Assembly (NCBI GenBank): GCA_030562195.1 | Contig: CM060200.1 | Location: 14,632,001 to 14,696,000 of the forward strand | From: Nipponacmea schrenckii | Taxonomy: Eukaryota; Mollusca; Gastropoda; Lottiidae | DNA: 64,000 nt | Direction of reading: 5' to 3' | Shown here: positions 59,941-64,000 of the stretch, piece after piece | Layout of the letters: every line of letters begins with the position of its first letter | Numbering within the stretch: the first letter of the stretch is position 1 | Position numbers and translations under genes: made by a program | Notes under the pieces: model-generated | Databases searched by the model: none | Told to the model about the DNA's origin: nothing | Seen by the model: only the letters and a program-made list of their open reading frames with translations

Positions 59941-60133
59941 GCAGTGCGTTCATCGAACGCACTGCTTTGTTTTCGAAATGTTTTTTTTTGCAGTGCGTTC
60001 ATCGAACGCACTGCTTTGTTTTCGAAATGTCTTTTTTGCAGTGCGTTCATCGAACGCACTGCTTTGTTTTCGAAATGTTTTTTGTTTTTTTTTTGCAGTG
60101 CGTTCATCGAACGCACTGCTTTGTTTTCGAAAT

Positions 60134-60170
<37 letters not shown>
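59941..60170. repeat. Four hairpin repeats and long T tract
   Basis: Units begin at 59941, 59990, 60038 and 60095. Each has perfect 11-bp arms (GCAGTGCGTTC/GAACGCACTGC) with an ATC loop, then TTTGTTTTCGAAATG and a T run of variable length, the last over 35 bp. Confidence 0.95.
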
Positions 60171-60174
<4 letters not shown>

Positions 60175-63100
60175 CGAATTTCACATTCGATTTTTCTCTT
60201 AGAAGGCAACATGCTACAAACTACCTGTTGCTGTCTGCCATTCAAACTGCGAGACTTCTATTTGTTAAATGTAAAATGACGTCATTCAGAGTGACCGGAA
60301 ACGAGCTGTGGGCAATGGCGTTTTTTTGGTTGTTGTTGTTTATTACCTCTATTTTTCAACTGATTTTGACAGAACTTCTTTTGCTAGCTTCTTTTAACTG
60401 CTAGCTACATAACTGCAGTTTCAAACTGCTAATTTCATTACTTTTGTAGCTGACTTTTATCATTTCAATTTTTGCACGTTATTCGCTTTTGAACTTTAAC
60501 AATTCAACTTCCGGAATTTCAAGATATTTCAAAAATTCTTTTTGCGATATGCTTGAAATAGTCATACAAAAAAAAACGAAGATAAAAAAATCCAGACCGG
60601 AAGCAACCGTTGAGCCGCCATATTGAAATTTGAAACTTTTGTAAAATTTCAAATTCAAATTCAGGGGATAAAGCGATTTTCGTTATTTTTTCATATCTAA
60701 TGACTAGAGTCGATTGCGCAACTTTATTTGGGAGCCGATTTTTGAATTTTGATTTTGATTTTCTTTTATTTCCATTTTAATTTTATTGGTAATGGCAAAA
60801 ACTTTAAAGGCCCATATTTTGTGACCTTGACCTTTGGTGACCTTGTGACCTGAACACGACTTATTGCCCTTGATGATATCTACCCCCTGATATATTCATT
60901 TGTGTTGTCCGATGTCTACTTCCGGTTTTATAGCCGATTGAAATTTGTGATTTTTATTTTTAACGAGCTCTGTCACGTGAATTAATTCATAAATATCAAA
61001 TATTTATATTAAATCTTATTAGGGTTCATCTGCTCTTTGTAATGATATATTAAACCACACATTTCCACCAAAAATGCGCTTTTTAATATTTGGAAATTTT
61101 ATATTTTCTTCTCTACTAAATGTGCGTAATTTTCTTTAAATCGAAATTGGGCCTCTGGAGATGTTACGATTCGCGTCATTTTGATGTCTATAGAATGTTA
61201 TAGCGATTCCTGAATTATATTTGGAAACCGATTTTTGAATTTTGATTTTGATTTTGATATTTTGCTCGAAAGTAATATATAAAAACTTCGAATGGTCGTA
61301 TATTGTAACCTTGACCTTTGGTGACCTTGTGAGCTGCACAAATGTGATAGCTCTCGAAAAGATCTATCCATTGATATATTATATTTTGATGTACGATGTA
61401 TATTTTCCGTTTTATCACCATTTGAAAATTGCGAATTTCATCGTTAAAAACTGTTTGTTGAATTATGCGTTTGGGCGATCTACATGACACTAGTTTCAGC
61501 GAACCAATTATGCTTTGAAAAAAAAAAACCGACTTATACTCTGTAAAATAATGTTAGTGTTCTATAGATACTTTGTGGGGTAGTTTTAAAGCGTATATCA
61601 AAGCTGCTACGCACTGCGTCAGAACCTCGCGAAGCCTGGGGATCTAGTTTTTTTTTTTTTTTGAATTTCACATTCGATTTTTCTCTTAGAAGGCAACATG
61701 CTACAAACTACCTGTTGCTGTCTGCCATTCAAACTGCGAGACTTCTATTTGTTAAATGTAAAATGACGTCATTCAGAGTGACCGGAAACGAGCTGTGGGC
61801 AATGGCGTTTTTTTGGTTTTTGTTGTTTATTACCTCTATTTTTCAACTGATTTTGACAGAACTTCTTTTGCTAGCTTCTTTTAACTGCTAGCTACATAAC
61901 TGCAGTTTCAAACTGCTAATTTCATTACTTTTGTAGCTGACTTTTTTCATTTCAATTTTTGCATTTTTTTCAACTTCTACAATTTTATTCCGATGCATCC
62001 GAAAACTTACAGATAAATAGACACTATTAATGCGATCAGGAATTATTTTTTAAATTTTCGACAACACTTCCGGTTTTGACGTTATTCGCTTTTAAAATTT
62101 AAAAATCAACTTCCGGAATTTTCAAGATATTTCAAAAATTCTTTTTGCGATATGCTTAAAATAGTCATAAAAAAAAACGAAGATAAAAAAATCCAGACCG
62201 GAAGCAAACGATAAGCCGCCATATTGAAATTTGAAACTTTTGTAAAATTTCAAATTCAAATTCAGGGGATAAGGCGATTTTCGTTATTTTTTCATATCTA
62301 ATGACTAGAGTCGATTGCGCAACTTTATTTGGGAGCCGATTTTTGAATTTTGATTTTGATTTTCTTTTATTTCCATTTGAATTTTATTGGTAATGACAAA
62401 AACTTTAAAGGCCCATATTTTGTGACCTTGACCTTTGGTGACCTTGTGACCTGAACACGATTTATTGCCCTTGATGATATCTACCCCCTGATATATTCAT
62501 TTGTGTTGCCCGATGTCTACTTCCGGTTTTAAAGCCGATTGAAATTTGTGATTTTTATTTTCAACGAGCTCTGTCACGTGAATTAATTCATAAATATCAA
62601 ATATTTATATTGAATCTTATTAGGGTTCATCTGCTCTTTGTAATGATATATTAAACCACATATTTCCACCAAAAATGCGCTTTTTAATATTTGGAAATTT
62701 TATATTTTCTTCTCTACTAACTGTGCGTAATTTTCTTTAAATCGAAATTGGGCCTCTGGAGAAGCTACGATTCGTGTAATTTTGATGTCTATAGAATGTT
62801 ATATCGATTCCTGAATTATTTTTGGAAACCGATTTTTGAATTTTGATTTTGATTTTGATATTTTGACCGAAAGTAATATATAAAAACTTCGAATGGTCGT
62901 ATATTGTAACCTTGACCTTTGGTGACCTTGTGAGCTGCAAAAATGTGATAGCTCTCGAAAAGATCTATCCATTGATATATTATATTTTGTATTTTGATGA
63001 ACGATGCATACTTTCCGTTTAATCACCATTTGAAAATTGCGAATTTCATTGTTAAAAACTGGTTGTTGAATTATGCGTTTGGGCGATCTACATGACACTA

Positions 63101-64000
63101 GTTTCAGCGAACCAATTATGCTTTGAAATAAAACGACTTATACTCTGTAAAAATAACGTTACTGTTCTACGGATACTTTAAGGGGCAGTTTTAAAGCGTA
63201 TATCAAAACTGCTACGCACTGCGTCAGAACCTCGCGAAGCCTGGGGATCTAGTTTTTTTTTTTTTTTCGAATTTTACCCTCGATTATTTTCAAAGAAGGC
63301 AACTTGCTGCAAACTACCTGTTGCTGTCTGCCATTCAAACTGCGAGACTACTATTTTTTAAATGTAAAATGACGTCATTCAGAGTGACCGGAAACGAGCT
63401 GTGGGCAATGGCTTCGTTTTGGTTTTTGCCATTTATTACCTCTATTTTTCAACTGATTTTGACAGAACTACTTTTGATAGCTTCTTTTAATTGCTAGCTA
63501 CATAACTGCATTTTTAAACTGCTGCTTTCATTACTTTTGTAGCTGACTTTTTAAATTTTATTTTTTGCGTTTTTATCAACTTTTAGAATTTTATTCCCAT
63601 CCACTTGAAAACTTATAGGTAGATAGACACTTTTAATGCAATCAAAAATCATTATTCAAATTTTCTAAATGACTTCCGGTTTTGACGTTATTCGCTTTTG
63701 AACTTTAACAATTCAACTTCCGGAATTTTCAAGATATTTCAAAAATTATTTTTGTGATATGCTTGAAATAGTCATACAAAAAAAAACGAAGATAAAAAAA
63801 TCCAGACCGGAAGCAAACGATAAGCCGCCAAATTGAAATGTCAAACTTTTGTAAAATTTCAAATTCAAATTCAGGGGATAAAGCGATTTTCGTTATTGTT
63901 TCATATCTTATGACTAGAGTCGATTGCGCAACTTTATTTGGGAGCCGATTTTTGAATATTGATTTTGATTTTCTTTTATTTCCATTTTAATTTTATTGGT
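60171..64000 (+). repeat. 1.5-1.6-kb tandem composite repeats, running off the window
   Basis: Units start at about 60175, 61661 and 63269 (GAATTTCACATTCGATTT-like). The first is 1486 bp and the second 1608 bp; the first lacks about 120 bp around 60475 (the segment with GACAACACTTCCGG in unit 2). Unit ends read GCCTGGGGATCTAG then a T run (61647, 63252). Each has two TGACCTTGACCTTTGGTGAC clusters and several CTTCCGG motifs. No gene; ORFs here are repeat translations. Confidence 0.85.

Noticed and set aside
59892..60404. Overlapping ORFs on both strands
   Set aside because: They translate hairpin repeats and homopolymer T/A tracts.

Overview
The window is eukaryotic, very AT-rich and repeat-dominated. 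It most resembles a mollusc, probably a bivalve. The grounds are indirect: spliced exons, many LINE clades, BEL/Pao, Penelope-like and Crypton-like remnants, tRNA-derived SINE sequence, and arrays of a ~161-bp unit with hairpin ends of the kind known from bivalve 'pearl'/BIV160-type elements (a recollection, not an alignment). I recognise no host protein-coding gene; every coding segment I can support belongs to a mobile element. A 500-N assembly gap lies at 34821-35320.

Layout. 1-546 is a direct copy of 4953-5498. 547-2875 holds antisense gag and protease parts of a BEL/Pao retrotransposon that lacks reverse transcriptase. 3320-3695 is a Penelope-like 3' end. 4126-5017, continued at 15130-15263, is a LINE 3' end split by a 10.1-kb DNA transposon at 5018-15129. 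That transposon is the centre of the window. It has CACTCTAAA inverted ends, a TA target duplication and a paralogous empty site at 42038. Dense GTGTTCT/AGAACAC motifs fill its ends. It carries two same-strand genes: a C2H2 zinc-finger/DDE-like transposase (6082-8473, broken by two frameshifts and a stop) and a seven-exon gene (8612-13624) joining a CIDE-N-like domain to a SAMD3-like C-terminal region. Introns 2 to 6 of the second gene have in-phase GT-AG junctions; intron 5 is filled with 161-bp arrays.

15263-33612: a LINE tail, inverted 161-bp arrays, a diverged Helitron-like unit broken by another array, then three LINEs in tandem on + (A 21110-25452 with nested SINE and retroposed insertions; B, Tx1/L1-like, 25660-30537; C 30538-32935). 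33613-38738 is a head-to-tail array of a ~1.1-kb Helitron-like unit (hairpin followed by CTAG), next to eight 47-bp repeats, all lying inside a different 47-bp minisatellite. 39645-41620 is a Penelope-like element lacking its RT. 41990-42165 is the empty site, followed by a Crypton-type recombinase fragment, a foldback repeat, and minus-strand LINEs D (45165-46440), E (46459-49560) and F (52435-54135; RT core missing). 54691-64000 is a mosaic of Helitron-like modules, hairpin repeats and a 1.5-1.6-kb tandem repeat that runs off the end.

The two genes of the DNA transposon probably worked together: the zinc fingers could read the terminal GTGTTCT motifs and the DDE-like core cut and join. The CIDE-N/SAMD3-like protein has no role I can assign; its placement inside the element suggests an accessory or regulatory partner.
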